Positions 8,446 through 16,813 of a DNA stretch of 53,208 nucleotides are shown here, in pieces. The position numbers were made by a program, and so were the translations under genes. Under the pieces are notes generated by a model, which did no database searches, was not told the origin of the DNA, and worked only from the letters and a program-made list of their open reading frames with translations. The DNA lies in contig JAJFVB010000265.1 of NCBI GenBank assembly GCA_021372055.1, positions 1-53,208 of the forward strand, given 5' to 3'. The DNA is from Desulfobacteraceae bacterium. GTDB lineage: Bacteria > Desulfobacterota > Syntrophobacteria > Syntrophobacterales > Syntrophobacteraceae. Position 1 is the stretch's first letter. The number at the start of each line of letters is the position of its first letter.

Positions 8446-11400
8446 ATGCATATCTGCGCTGCTCCTCCTGAGGACCGCCGGTCGCCGATTTACCGGCAGG
8501 ACCTGACAACGCTGATCGCCCTTCTGCTGTGGCGGGCCGAAGAATTCGGCAACCGGACAGGCTATATTTTTCTACAGGATGGGGAATCTCAGGAAATTTG
8601 TCTGACTTACGGCGAACTCGGGCAAAGGGTGTTTTCCGTCGCCGCCTCGCTCCAGTCGAGCGGAAAGCCGGGCGACCGGGTCCTTCTGCTCTGCCCTCCC
8701 GGACTCGAATTCATCGTCTCCTTTTTCGGAACGATTTGCGCGGGCCTTGTGCCCGTTCCGGCATATCCGCCCCACTCCAACCAGACTCTGGCCAGACTCG
8801 AGGCGATAGCCTCCGATGCGCGTCCAGCCTTGGCGCTGGCGACCTCGCAGATACTGGACCGGGTCGAGCAGCAATGGGCGAACAACCCCCCGTTTTCCGG
8901 CATGCGATGCCTGGCGGTGGAGGATATCTCCCTTTCGTCCGCATCGGAATGGCGCGCTCCCGCCTGCGACGGCGATTCACTCGCATTCATCCAGTATACG
9001 TCCGGGTCCACGGGTTCTCCCAGAGGGGTACTGGTAAGCCACGCAAACCTGCTCCACAATTCGGCGCTCATCCGCGACCTGTTTGGGCACCCATCCGAAT
9101 TCAGGGGCGTATCATGGCTTCCGCCCTATCACGACATGGGGCTCGGGGGCAGCATCGTCCATCCTCTCCATGTAGGCGGCCTGGCGGTTCTCATGTCGCC
9201 GTTTCATTTTCTGCAAAGACCTTCGCGCTGGCTCGAAGCCATAACCCGCTACCGTGCGACCATAAGCGGGGGCCCGAATTTCGCCTATGACCTCTGCGTC
9301 CGCAAAATTGCACCCGAGCAGCGGGAGTCTCTCGACCTGAGCAGTTGGGACGTCGCCTACAACGGGGCCGAACCGATTCGGGCCGAAACCATGGAACGGT
9401 TCATCGCGGCTTTCGGACCGTGCGGTTTCAGGCGTTCGGCTTTCCGCACCTGCTACGGGCTCGCCGAATCGACCCTGATTGTCACGGGCCAGGCCCGTGA
9501 GACCCGCCATAAGGAACTGCACGTCAATGCGAGGTCGCTGCAGACCGACAAGCTGGTGCCGGTTTCCCCCGGTTCGGAAAACGGAACCGTGCTGGTGGGG
9601 TGCGGCAAGGCTGCGCGCGGCATCGATCTTCTTATAGTCGATCCCGAGACGCGCCGCCCGAGCGGGGACGGGGAAATCGGTGAAATCTGGGTCGCCGGGC
9701 CGAGTGTCGCCAAGGGGTATTGGGAACAGCCGGAGGAGACCTCTCTGGTTTTCGCGGCAACGGTTTCCGGGACGGCCGGAGGACCCTTTCTGCGCACCGG
9801 CGACCTCGGCGCGCTGCACGAGGGAAACCTCTTCGTAACGGGCCGGTTGAAGGACCTTATCATTATCCGCGGCCGGAACCATTACCCCCAGGATATCGAA
9901 CTTACCGTCGAAAAGAGCCATCCCGCCCTGCGCCCGGGCTGCGGAGCAGCCTTTTCGGTCGACCTGGACGGCGAGGAAAGGCTAGTGATCGTGCAGGAGG
10001 TCGAGCGGAAGTACTTGCGCGGCCTTGACGCTGAAGAAATCGTCGGCGCTGTTCGAGAAGCCGTATCGAGCCGCCACGAGCTTCAAGCCTACGTCGTGGT
10101 GCTCATCAAGACGACAACCATTCCCAAGACTTCCAGCGGCAAGATTCAGCGCCGCCTGTGCCGCGCACTGTTCCTGAGAGACGAGCTGAACGTTGTGGCC
10201 CGCAGGACGGGCCTTCAGGAAAATTCCGCCGATACGGACCGGGACTTCTCCAACGCTCGGCACGGCAACGGGGGAAATGATCCGGAGCGCTACGCCGAAG
10301 AGGTTCTGGCCTCGCTGCGGGAGCAGGTTGCCCGGCTCGTCCGCATCAACCCGGAAGCCGTCGACCCGGGAAAACCGATCACTGCTCTCGGGATCGACTC
10401 CCTCATGGCCGTGGAACTGAAGCTCTCCGTCGAAACCGAAACCGGGACCGAGATTCCGGTCGAGGCGATATTTGCGGGCGCTTCCATCGGGGACCTCGCG
10501 GCGCACATTGCATGGCAACGGTCCGCCGGAGCACGCGATCCCGACGGCGGTCCCCTGGCCGGGGTACTCACCCGGCACGAAAGCGGGAAGAGCGACTCTC
10601 CCTGGAACGGACCGGCCCGGGAGGCGTGCGAAGTGAAGCCCGAATGCTACAACTTCGAGGATTTCCCAGAGCTTCGCAACCTCAGGCGAATCTTTCACGG
10701 CATGGGAGAGCAGAAGGTCGATAATCCCTATTTCAAGGTCTACGGGGGAATCAACCGCGACACGGCAGAAGTGGAAGGCGGCGAGTTCATCACCTTCTCG
10801 AGCTACAACTACCTCGGCCTCTCGGGGCATCCCGCGGTATCGCAGGCGGCCAGGGAAGCAGTGGAACGCTACGGCACATCGGTGTCCGCAAGCCGCATCG
10901 CCTCGGGCGAAAGGCCTTTGCACCGGGAACTCGAAAGAGAGCTTGCGGAACTCATAGGCACCGGGGACTGTCTTACCTTTGTCAGCGGTCATGCCACCAA
11001 CGTCACGACGGTCGGTCACCTGTTCGGAAGCGACGACCTGATCCTCTACGATGCCCTCATCCATAACAGCGGTCTGCAGGGCTGCACGCTGTCGGGAGCG
11101 GCCGGCCAGGTGTTTCCCCATAACGACTTCCACGCGGTCGAACGCGTCCTTCAGGCATCCCGGTCGCGTTACCGGCGCGTCCTGATCCTGATCGAGGGAC
11201 TCTACAGCATGGACGGGGATATTCCTGACCTGCCGGCCTTCATCGATGTGAAGAAACGCTACAAGACCCTGCTTATGGTCGATGAGGCCCATTCCGCCGG
11301 GGTGCTCGGGGAACGCGGCAGGGGCATCGGCGAGCACTTTTCGGTCAATCCGGCGGACGTCGACCTGTGGATGGGCACCCTGAGCAAGTCCTTTGCCAGT

Positions 11401-11844
11401 TGCGGCGGATATATCGCGGGCAACGCAGCGCTGGTGGAATATCTCAAGTACACGGCGCCGGGATTCGTTTACAGCGTCGGGATGACTCCCGCCAACGCGG
11501 CTGCGGCGCTTGCTGCGGTCAAGCTGCTCAAAGCCGAACCGGAGCGCGTCGCGCTGCTTCGCAGCCGGGCCGGAATCTTCTGGGAAGGTGCGCGCGCAAA
11601 AGGATTCGATACGGGAATCAGCAACGGACTGCCGATCGTTCCGGTGATCGTGGGGCATTCCGTCAAGGCGATGCGCCTATCGCAGGCGCTTTTCAAAGAA
11701 GGCATCGACGTCCTGCCCATGGTCTACCCCGCCGTACCGGACCGGGCCGCGCGGCTGCGGTTCTTCATCAGTTGCACGCATACGGTCGAGCAAATCCGCC
11801 ACACGCTGGATGTGCTCGAACGCTGCTACGCTTCCCTGAAGTGA
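8446..11844 (+). CDS. Fusion: fatty acyl-AMP ligase, ACP, serine-palmitoyltransferase-like oxoamine synthase
   Basis: Three complete domains lie on 1132 residues. Residues 1-590 are a fatty acyl-AMP ligase with the P-loop YTSGSTGSPRG near residue 184, TCYGLAEST, and LRTGDLGAL. Residues 615-695 are an acyl carrier protein with GIDSLMAVELK, where Ser652 should carry phosphopantetheine. Residues 735-1132 are a PLP alpha-oxoamine synthase with FSSYNYLGLSGHP, DEAHSAGVLG and GTLSKSFASCGGYIAG, where Lys981 should bind PLP. The SKSFAS context is closer to serine palmitoyltransferases than to BioF or KBL. The likely reaction is activation of a free fatty acid, loading onto the ACP, and decarboxylative condensation with an amino acid (probably serine) to a 3-oxo long-chain base. 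Products such as capnine-type sulfonolipid or prodigiosin-like precursors are alternatives. Confidence 0.88.
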   Translation: MHICAAPPEDRRSPIYRQDLTTLIALLLWRAEEFGNRTGYIFLQDGESQEICLTYGELGQRVFSVAASLQSSGKPGDRVLLLCPPGLEFIVSFFGTICAGLVPVPAYPPHSNQTLARLEAIASDARPALALATSQILDRVEQQWANNPPFSGMRCLAVEDISLSSASEWRAPACDGDSLAFIQYTSGSTGSPRGVLVSHANLLHNSALIRDLFGHPSEFRGVSWLPPYHDMGLGGSIVHPLHVGGLAVLMSPFHFLQRPSRWLEAITRYRATISGGPNFAYDLCVRKIAPEQRESLDLSSWDVAYNGAEPIRAETMERFIAAFGPCGFRRSAFRTCYGLAESTLIVTGQARETRHKELHVNARSLQTDKLVPVSPGSENGTVLVGCGKAARGIDLLIVDPETRRPSGDGEIGEIWVAGPSVAKGYWEQPEETSLVFAATVSGTAGGPFLRTGDLGALHEGNLFVTGRLKDLIIIRGRNHYPQDIELTVEKSHPALRPGCGAAFSVDLDGEERLVIVQEVERKYLRGLDAEEIVGAVREAVSSRHELQAYVVVLIKTTTIPKTSSGKIQRRLCRALFLRDELNVVARRTGLQENSADTDRDFSNARHGNGGNDPERYAEEVLASLREQVARLVRINPEAVDPGKPITALGIDSLMAVELKLSVETETGTEIPVEAIFAGASIGDLAAHIAWQRSAGARDPDGGPLAGVLTRHESGKSDSPWNGPAREACEVKPECYNFEDFPELRNLRRIFHGMGEQKVDNPYFKVYGGINRDTAEVEGGEFITFSSYNYLGLSGHPAVSQAAREAVERYGTSVSASRIASGERPLHRELERELAELIGTGDCLTFVSGHATNVTTVGHLFGSDDLILYDALIHNSGLQGCTLSGAAGQVFPHNDFHAVERVLQASRSRYRRVLILIEGLYSMDGDIPDLPAFIDVKKRYKTLLMVDEAHSAGVLGERGRGIGEHFSVNPADVDLWMGTLSKSFASCGGYIAGNAALVEYLKYTAPGFVYSVGMTPANAAAALAAVKLLKAEPERVALLRSRAGIFWEGARAKGFDTGISNGLPIVPVIVGHSVKAMRLSQALFKEGIDVLPMVYPAVPDRAARLRFFISCTHTVEQIRHTLDVLERCYASLK

Positions 11845-11987
11845 AAAGAGCTCCCCACACTTCCGGAAAGTCTCCCTGCCTTGGATACCCACCATCAAGC
11901 AACCGGATCCATTGAATATTGTGAAAAGTTGTGCCCGGTCGGACTTTTCCCCGTACACGATTTACATTGATGATGTGATACGGATTT

Positions 11988-12143
11988 GCGTTCAAGAAGG
12001 TACCAAAGGACGCTTTCGAAAAGCGTGGGGAACTGCGCCCCCCACACCCCCACGCCGCTACGCGGCTTATTTGAACCACACGCGCTTGCGCGTGAGGTCG
12101 CTATTTGCGGGGGTGCGGGGGAATCATTCCCCCGCTCTTTTTC
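11988..12143 (+). repeat. Dispersed intergenic palindromic element, copy A
   Basis: The copy starts GCGTTCAAGAAGGTACC and has the block GGACGCTTTCGAAAAGCGTGG, then a GC-rich hairpin region, and ends in a palindrome with 10-bp arms (GCGGGGGAAT / ATTCCCCCGC, 12115-12135) followed by TCTTTTT. The last part has the form of an intrinsic terminator for the fusion gene upstream. The open frame that runs through this copy into the VOC gene is an artefact. Confidence 0.8.
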
Positions 12144-12193
12144 GACGAACTGGGCAAGCACAGTTCTTATTTATGAAGATCAGGAGGCGTACT

Positions 12194-12670
12194 ATGCCTG
12201 TCAAAGCCATACCGGAAGGTTTCCACACGCTCACTCCGCTCATGTCGGTCAAGGGTGCCGAGCGGATGATCGAGTTTCTCAAGGCCGGATTCGGAGGTGT
12301 TGAGCTTGATAAAATGCTTACCGACGATGGTGCGGTCATGCATGCGTCAATAAGAATCGGCGATTCCGTCTTGATGCTCGGGGAGGCCATGGAGGGCTGC
12401 AGCCCCGCCGTGCCGACCTCGCTCTATATCTATGTGCCGGATGTGGATGAGACCTATCGCGCCGCGGTGAGCGCCGGAGGGCAGTCCATGGAAGGGCCGG
12501 CGGACCAGTTCTGGGGTGACCGGGCCGCGGTTGTAAAGGATTTCGCGGGAAATACCTGGTGGATTGCAACCCATGTGGAGGACGTCGCCGAAGACGAAAT
12601 GAAGAAGCGGGCGGCTGCATTCCATGAAAAAATGGCCCGCGAAAAATCCGCTCATGCAGCGGCGGCCTGA
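12194..12670 (+). CDS. VOC-superfamily protein (PhnB/glyoxalase-like)
   Basis: The 158-residue product carries one vicinal oxygen chelate domain with the PhnB-like start TLTPLMSVKGAERMIEFL, the strand MHASIRIGDSVLMLGEA, YIYVPDVDETYRAAVSAGG and the C-terminal FAGNTWWIATHVEDV. These small proteins are glyoxalase, dioxygenase or resistance-type metal enzymes, or have no catalytic role. The start is fixed at ATG 12194 by AGGAGG six bases upstream. The reading frame stays open far upstream through the repeat, but that part is not protein. The gene lies alone between two repeat copies. Confidence 0.85.
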   Translation: MPVKAIPEGFHTLTPLMSVKGAERMIEFLKAGFGGVELDKMLTDDGAVMHASIRIGDSVLMLGEAMEGCSPAVPTSLYIYVPDVDETYRAAVSAGGQSMEGPADQFWGDRAAVVKDFAGNTWWIATHVEDVAEDEMKKRAAAFHEKMAREKSAHAAAA

Positions 12671-12693
12671 TACTCATTTGCGGTCGAGAATGC

Positions 12694-12785
12694 ACCACAA
12701 AACGCTTTGACTAACGTGGGGAGCCGTGCTCCCCACACCTCCACGCCGCCACGCGGCCCATTTTGGCGAATCATTCCCCCGCGTT
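12694..12785 (+). repeat. Dispersed intergenic palindromic element, copy B (truncated)
   Basis: It shares CAAAACGCTTTGACTAACGTGG, the GGGGAGC/GCTCCCC hairpin, CCACGCCGCCACGCGGCCCATTTTGGCG and the right arm of the final palindrome (AATCATTCCCCCGCG). The left palindrome arm and the stretch between are missing, so this copy has an internal deletion. It touches the 3' end of the convergent decarboxylase gene. Confidence 0.7.
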
Positions 12786-12789
12786 CAGC

Positions 12790-14022
12790 TCAGCATATCT
12801 TCACCTCGGGCGCGGGTTTGATAAACTCCTGCTTGAGGCTGTAGGTATATGCCCCCTGGCACGGAATCATCAGGACGTCTCCGATCCGGATATCTTCCCC
12901 GAAGTAGGCAAACCCGAACACATCATGCGGCGTGCACAGCGATCCAAGGATGTTGCAGGGTTTTTCGTCAAGCGATGGGCGGGTCAGGTTGAGCACGGGA
13001 AAATAATCCGTTTCGAAGCGTTCCCAGCCCACGGCGTTTGTCCCGGCGTCGGTGATAACCAGATCCGGCGCTTTCTTGTCGACCACCCGCAAAATGAGAT
13101 GCATGGCGTCGTTGCATATCCAGCGCCCCGGTTCGAGAAAGACCCGGCAGGGGAATACGGAGCGAAGATCCGCATGGAGCGCTCGCGCGATTTCTTCGGC
13201 AAAGTTCTCCAATGGCGCCGCCGGGAGTTTGTAATGAACGGTCGGCGATGTGGTCCGGGCACCCGGCGGGTGGTCTTCGGGAAGAGAGTGGAGCCATTCG
13301 CCGCGCTCTGGCCAGTAGCCGCCTCCCACGTCGATGAATTCAATCGGGCGCAGCGACTCCTGCGGAAGTTTTTCGAGCGTTTCGCCCAAATTCCGGATGA
13401 AAGCGGTCTGCGGTACGGCGGAGAGGTTCCAGCTCGTATGGAACTGCAGGCCGCGGAGCCGCACATGCTCGCATTTTTGGGCCTGCCGGATAAATGAGGA
13501 GAGCTGGTCGAGGGGTATCCCGAATTTTCGCCAGGTCCCCGACCGGCTGGTGGTCAGGCGGACCCCGGTTCCGACGGAGATGTTCCGTGACGAGGCTATC
13601 GCCTCCAGGCGGTCGAGTTCGTTGAAGCTGTCGAGGAGTACCACGACCTCCCGCGCATTGTCCGCGGCAAGGCTCAACTCCGCATCCGTTTTGCCCGGAC
13701 CGCTGAAGACGATATCCCGAGCGCCCAAAGACAGGGCCATGGAAAGTTCCCGGCCGCTCGAAACGTCGAGGCCAAGCCCCTCGGCAAGCAGCGTTCGCGC
13801 CGTGGCGGGATGGTTGTTGGACTTTACGGCGAAATAGGTCCGTGAGCCGGGCAGCCGTTGCTCGAAACACCGGCGAAACCGCCGGGCGCTGTCCCGCAGT
13901 GCCTCCCTGTCGAGAAGGTAGAGGGGGGGCGGCGCGGCCTCAAGGGCTTCGAGATACCTTGGCCTGTTTTGGAGGAAGCCTTGCACGAAAGCTTGGAGTT
14001 CCTCTCCGGGCAGACGCATCAT
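12790..14022 (-). CDS. PLP-dependent decarboxylase, fold type III (DAP/ornithine decarboxylase family)
   Basis: The 410-residue protein has the alanine-racemase-like barrel of this family. YFAVKSN holds the PLP lysine near residue 65, LGLDVSSGRELSMALSLGA and FSGPGKTDAELSLA follow, FIDVGGGYWPERG is the phosphate-binding glycine loop, and FLEPGRWI is the Arg/Pro segment. In the C-terminal barrel SLCTPHDVFG has the active-site Cys-x-x-x-Asp pattern, and GAYTYS the substrate tyrosine. It decarboxylates an amino acid or a conjugate of one. Its start overlaps the stop of the ATP-grasp gene by four bases, as the last gene of a four-gene coupled operon. The substrate is unknown. Confidence 0.85.
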   Translation of the reverse strand: MMRLPGEELQAFVQGFLQNRPRYLEALEAAPPPLYLLDREALRDSARRFRRCFEQRLPGSRTYFAVKSNNHPATARTLLAEGLGLDVSSGRELSMALSLGARDIVFSGPGKTDAELSLAADNAREVVVLLDSFNELDRLEAIASSRNISVGTGVRLTTSRSGTWRKFGIPLDQLSSFIRQAQKCEHVRLRGLQFHTSWNLSAVPQTAFIRNLGETLEKLPQESLRPIEFIDVGGGYWPERGEWLHSLPEDHPPGARTTSPTVHYKLPAAPLENFAEEIARALHADLRSVFPCRVFLEPGRWICNDAMHLILRVVDKKAPDLVITDAGTNAVGWERFETDYFPVLNLTRPSLDEKPCNILGSLCTPHDVFGFAYFGEDIRIGDVLMIPCQGAYTYSLKQEFIKPAPEVKIC

Positions 14023-15287
14023 TCGATCTCCGGGCGGATCTTGTCGAGCAGTTCCTGAATCCCGGTTTCAATGCGTTCGGCAGGGTCCAGGCGTGCGATA
14101 ACGTAACCCAGGAGCCACGAGGAATAGTCTTCGGGGGGCAGGGTGATGACATGTCCGGGGGTGCGCAGCGTTCCGATCTCCAGCACCCGGGGATCCCGCT
14201 CGAGGAGCTCCCTGTCGATTCGTTTCAGGGTTCCCGCCCTCGGGGCGAAATGGCGCAGCCCGGCATAAACATCCTTCCCGCCCGGGCGGACGCACGGCAC
14301 CGATTGCAGCCCGCAGGCGAAATCGAGATGCAGACCGAGGATGTCCAGCCCGGCGGCGGCGCGAAGAAGGAAGGGCAGGCAATCCCCGCCGGGTCTGGGA
14401 GCAATTTCCAGAAGCGTTACTCCCTTTGGGCCGATGATGAAATCCAGCATGCACAGACCGCGCGAGATCTGAAGACTGCTTGCGGCCAGGAGAAGCGTAT
14501 GGAAAAAGAGCTGAACGGCGATCCCCTCCTGCTCCGGGCTGCACAGAATGTAGGCCTGGATCGTTCCGAACGGCTGGGTTCGTGCGCGGATTTTCCGGCA
14601 AAGACGGATCAGTTGCACCCGTCCGTTATCAACAGTGAAATCGCAGCTGTACTCCTCCCCGTCGATACACTCCTCCGCGACGATCATTTCGGATTCGCTC
14701 GCGTTCGAGCGATAGAGAGGGTGGGACCGGCGTTTTCGCAAACCCTCGAGCACGCGCGCGTAATCACGTCGGCAGTCCTCCCGCGACCGGCACCGGAAAA
14801 CCAGTTCGCTGCCGCTTCCGCAGAGGGGCTTGAGCACCAGGGGAGAACCGGTTTCATCGAAAAAATCGACCGCCTCGCCCGCGGACCGGATCTTGCGGGC
14901 TTGCGGACAGTTCAGGCCCTGCCCGCTCCAGGCCGCCTTTGAGAGGTACTTGTCGCGGCAGTTGGCGATCGCCTCGGCAGAGGGATAGGGCAGCCTGTAC
15001 TCGCGCGCGAGATGAGAGGTGAATTCCATCGACTCGCAGTCGAAACTGGTGATCCCGGCCGGCGTAAGCCCCCGGCGCTGGAGGAACCGCCTCAGGGCTT
15101 GCCCTGCGCCGTGCGGATCGGTCAGCGTGCAAAGGAGTTCTTCGTCCGGCCCCGGATCGGCCTCCAAAGCCTTCCCGCGGATTTGCGGATCCGTGATGAA
15201 GACGGCCTTGCCGGGTGCCGAGCGCCGAATGATGTCGATATAGTCGGACGTCGTTCCGACAACGAGGACAACTTCGCGCTCAGCCAT
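14019..15287 (-). CDS. ATP-grasp family ligase
   Basis: The 422-residue protein has an N-terminal Rossmann-like domain (VVLVVGTTSDYIDIIRRS) and an ATP-grasp core: CRDKYLSKAAW, SPLVLKPLCGSGSELVF as the ATP-binding strand and glycine-rich loop, MIVAEECIDGEEYSCDF, and the metal and phosphate site LLEIAPRPGGDCLPFLL. Such enzymes form amide bonds by way of an acyl phosphate, often joining two amino acids or an amino acid and an amine. It overlaps the GNAT gene upstream by eight bases and the decarboxylase downstream by four. Within this operon it is the likely bond-forming step, with unknown substrates. Confidence 0.85.
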   Translation of the reverse strand: MAEREVVLVVGTTSDYIDIIRRSAPGKAVFITDPQIRGKALEADPGPDEELLCTLTDPHGAGQALRRFLQRRGLTPAGITSFDCESMEFTSHLAREYRLPYPSAEAIANCRDKYLSKAAWSGQGLNCPQARKIRSAGEAVDFFDETGSPLVLKPLCGSGSELVFRCRSREDCRRDYARVLEGLRKRRSHPLYRSNASESEMIVAEECIDGEEYSCDFTVDNGRVQLIRLCRKIRARTQPFGTIQAYILCSPEQEGIAVQLFFHTLLLAASSLQISRGLCMLDFIIGPKGVTLLEIAPRPGGDCLPFLLRAAAGLDILGLHLDFACGLQSVPCVRPGGKDVYAGLRHFAPRAGTLKRIDRELLERDPRVLEIGTLRTPGHVITLPPEDYSSWLLGYVIARLDPAERIETGIQELLDKIRPEIE

Positions 15288-16248
15288 TGGCAGTCCTCGC
15301 CTTTGAGCCGTTTTCGCCGGCGGGGTGCGGGAGATGGATCTTGTAGAGGGGGCGGGGCGTGAGGTGAAACCGTTCTTTCCACCCGAAATCGCCGCAGAGA
15401 AAATCGACCGTTTGCATCCTCGACTCGCAGGCCCATTTCAGATGCTGAAAATTGATGAGCTTGGCCACTCCCGGAAATTCCGGATCGGTCCCTCCGGCCA
15501 GAACCGTGTAGGTCGAATTCCACACCCCGCCGATATCCACCGCCGCAACGCGTCCGCCAAGGAGGACGGTCGTCACGCGGAGAGCCGACCGGCCGTCGAG
15601 CCGTGAGGCGAGGCGCTCGAAACCGCCCAGAAAGCGCGGGTCGTGGAAGTAGGATTTTTCTCCGAAGACATTGTGGTTCAACTCGAACAGCTTTGGCACG
15701 TCCGGGAAATGATTGAAACGGTATTCGATGCCCAACGCCTCCAGCCGGGCCCGTTCGCGGCCGAGCTGCTTGCGCGATTTGCCGGGAAAGGTTTTGAAAT
15801 AATTGTCAAAAGAGTATTCATGCTCCGGGGGGAAAAAAAGATACCCTGTTTCGTCCGGCACTGCGGGACCTCCTCCATCGGGCAGCGATTCGCGGGTAAG
15901 GTAGCGCAGGAACGTGACTCCCGGAACGGCATCCAGCAGCGCCTGCGCCGCACCGGGGCCTGCTGCGGGGATCTTGTTCTGCTCGAGCCATGTCTTCCCC
16001 TGCCAGATTTCCCCCGGAAAGTGGCCGAAATACTGTTTTTCATCAATCCAGCTCAGCGCCAGCATCCCGGCTGCCGCCCCATTCCGTTCGGCCGTCAGGA
16101 ACACAGGGGGACGGTTAAAGGACAGCGAGAAGCATTCCCGGACCTCCCACAGATCGAACAAACACTGCCTGGGCCAGAGAGCCCGCCAGATCATGCCGCA
16201 CTCGTCCGGGTCCGTGCATGTGCGAATCCTGAAATCCCCGATGCTCAT
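15280..16248 (-). CDS. GNAT/FemAB-like acyltransferase
   Basis: The 322-residue protein looks like a FemAB-type double GNAT. Its middle KSRKQLGRERARLEALGIEY is the usual link between the halves. The C-terminal half has LRVTTVLLGGRVAAVDIGG and NFQHLKWACE and ends in a strand with DFLCGDFGWKERF. FemAB relatives transfer an aminoacyl or acyl group to an amine. The ATG overlaps the stop of the SpeD-like gene as ATGA, which places this protein second in the operon. It may acylate the amine made by the SpeD-like enzyme, which is inference. Confidence 0.7.
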   Translation of the reverse strand: MSIGDFRIRTCTDPDECGMIWRALWPRQCLFDLWEVRECFSLSFNRPPVFLTAERNGAAAGMLALSWIDEKQYFGHFPGEIWQGKTWLEQNKIPAAGPGAAQALLDAVPGVTFLRYLTRESLPDGGGPAVPDETGYLFFPPEHEYSFDNYFKTFPGKSRKQLGRERARLEALGIEYRFNHFPDVPKLFELNHNVFGEKSYFHDPRFLGGFERLASRLDGRSALRVTTVLLGGRVAAVDIGGVWNSTYTVLAGGTDPEFPGVAKLINFQHLKWACESRMQTVDFLCGDFGWKERFHLTPRPLYKIHLPHPAGENGSKARTANG

Positions 16249-16664
16249 GCCCTCAAATTGACCTGCAGGATGCTGCGGGTTCCCTCGAAAAACCGCTCTG
16301 CGAAATCCCTTACGATGTCCGGATCGTAGGGCCTGCAGCTGAAGACGTCCAAATAAACCGCATTCGTCGCATTGGCGAAATGCGCTGATATCAATGATGT
16401 TTCAATGAGCTGAACCATGGAGTAACCGGCGACTTTTTCATCCTCGCCAAAGTGGACTACCTGGGTCTCTCCGAAACGCTTCATTTCGATGAGTTCGCAA
16501 AGCTCAATCACAAATCGCCTGATCGTATCCGCGCAGCGGATCTTGTCAGGGTTGCAATCGTAGATGTCGATAGCCGATGCAATTCCCCAAGCTCCCTGAC
16601 GAGTCGCCTTTTCCTTGATTTCCGGTCCGTTCATCCCGAGGTCCTTCTGGTGAAAACTCTCCAT
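16245..16664 (-). CDS. SpeD-like pyruvoyl-dependent decarboxylase (AdoMetDC family)
   Basis: The 139-residue protein is the size of a bacterial S-adenosylmethionine decarboxylase proenzyme. It has the family core LIETSLISAHFANATNAVYL and DVFSCRPYDP, which align with the usual ESHISIHTWPE and DVFTCG segments. The catalytic His and Cys are present, but the cleavage site reads ETS instead of ESH and WPE is lost, so it is a divergent member. Other SpeD homologues have been reported to decarboxylate ornithine or arginine instead of AdoMet. It is the first gene of a coupled operon. ATG 16664 is kept. An ATG at 16634 also has a fair ribosome site (AAGGA). Confidence 0.75.
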   Translation of the reverse strand: MESFHQKDLGMNGPEIKEKATRQGAWGIASAIDIYDCNPDKIRCADTIRRFVIELCELIEMKRFGETQVVHFGEDEKVAGYSMVQLIETSLISAHFANATNAVYLDVFSCRPYDPDIVRDFAERFFEGTRSILQVNLRA

Positions 16665-16782
16665 TCGGAACAGTCTTTCCTGATGGAGCCGGCTGATTTC
16701 TTCCGGCGCATCCGCCCATTTCTGAAACTAAGCGGCCAAGGGCGATACTGACGCGTCCGCTGGCCTCGGTTTCTTGTTCGGT

Positions 16783-16801
16783 GGATATAGTCACTATGTC
16801 C
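16783..16801. promoter_or_regulatory. Palindrome over the -10 region, candidate operator
   Basis: GGATATAGT and ACTATGTCC form a near-perfect inverted repeat around a single C (one mismatch in nine). It covers the -10 box of the predicted promoter for the SpeD-like operon, which is the usual place for a dimeric repressor. No regulator for it is encoded next to it. Confidence 0.35.
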
Positions 16802-16813
16802 TTCTCCAGTCAA
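16784..16813 (-). promoter_or_regulatory. Candidate sigma70 promoter of the SpeD-like operon
   Basis: On the minus strand TTGACT (16813-16808) and TATATC (16789-16784) are separated by 18 bases. Transcription would start near 16777 and leave a leader of about 110 bases before the first gene. The -10 box lies inside a 19-bp palindrome. Confidence 0.4.

Noticed and set aside
9982..11658. A long antisense frame opposite the FAAL-ACP-synthase gene
   Set aside because: It overlaps three well-defined domains on the other strand and resembles no protein family.
11912..12193. Upstream extension of the VOC protein
   Set aside because: It translates repeat copy A and has no ribosome site, while ATG 12194 has a strong one.
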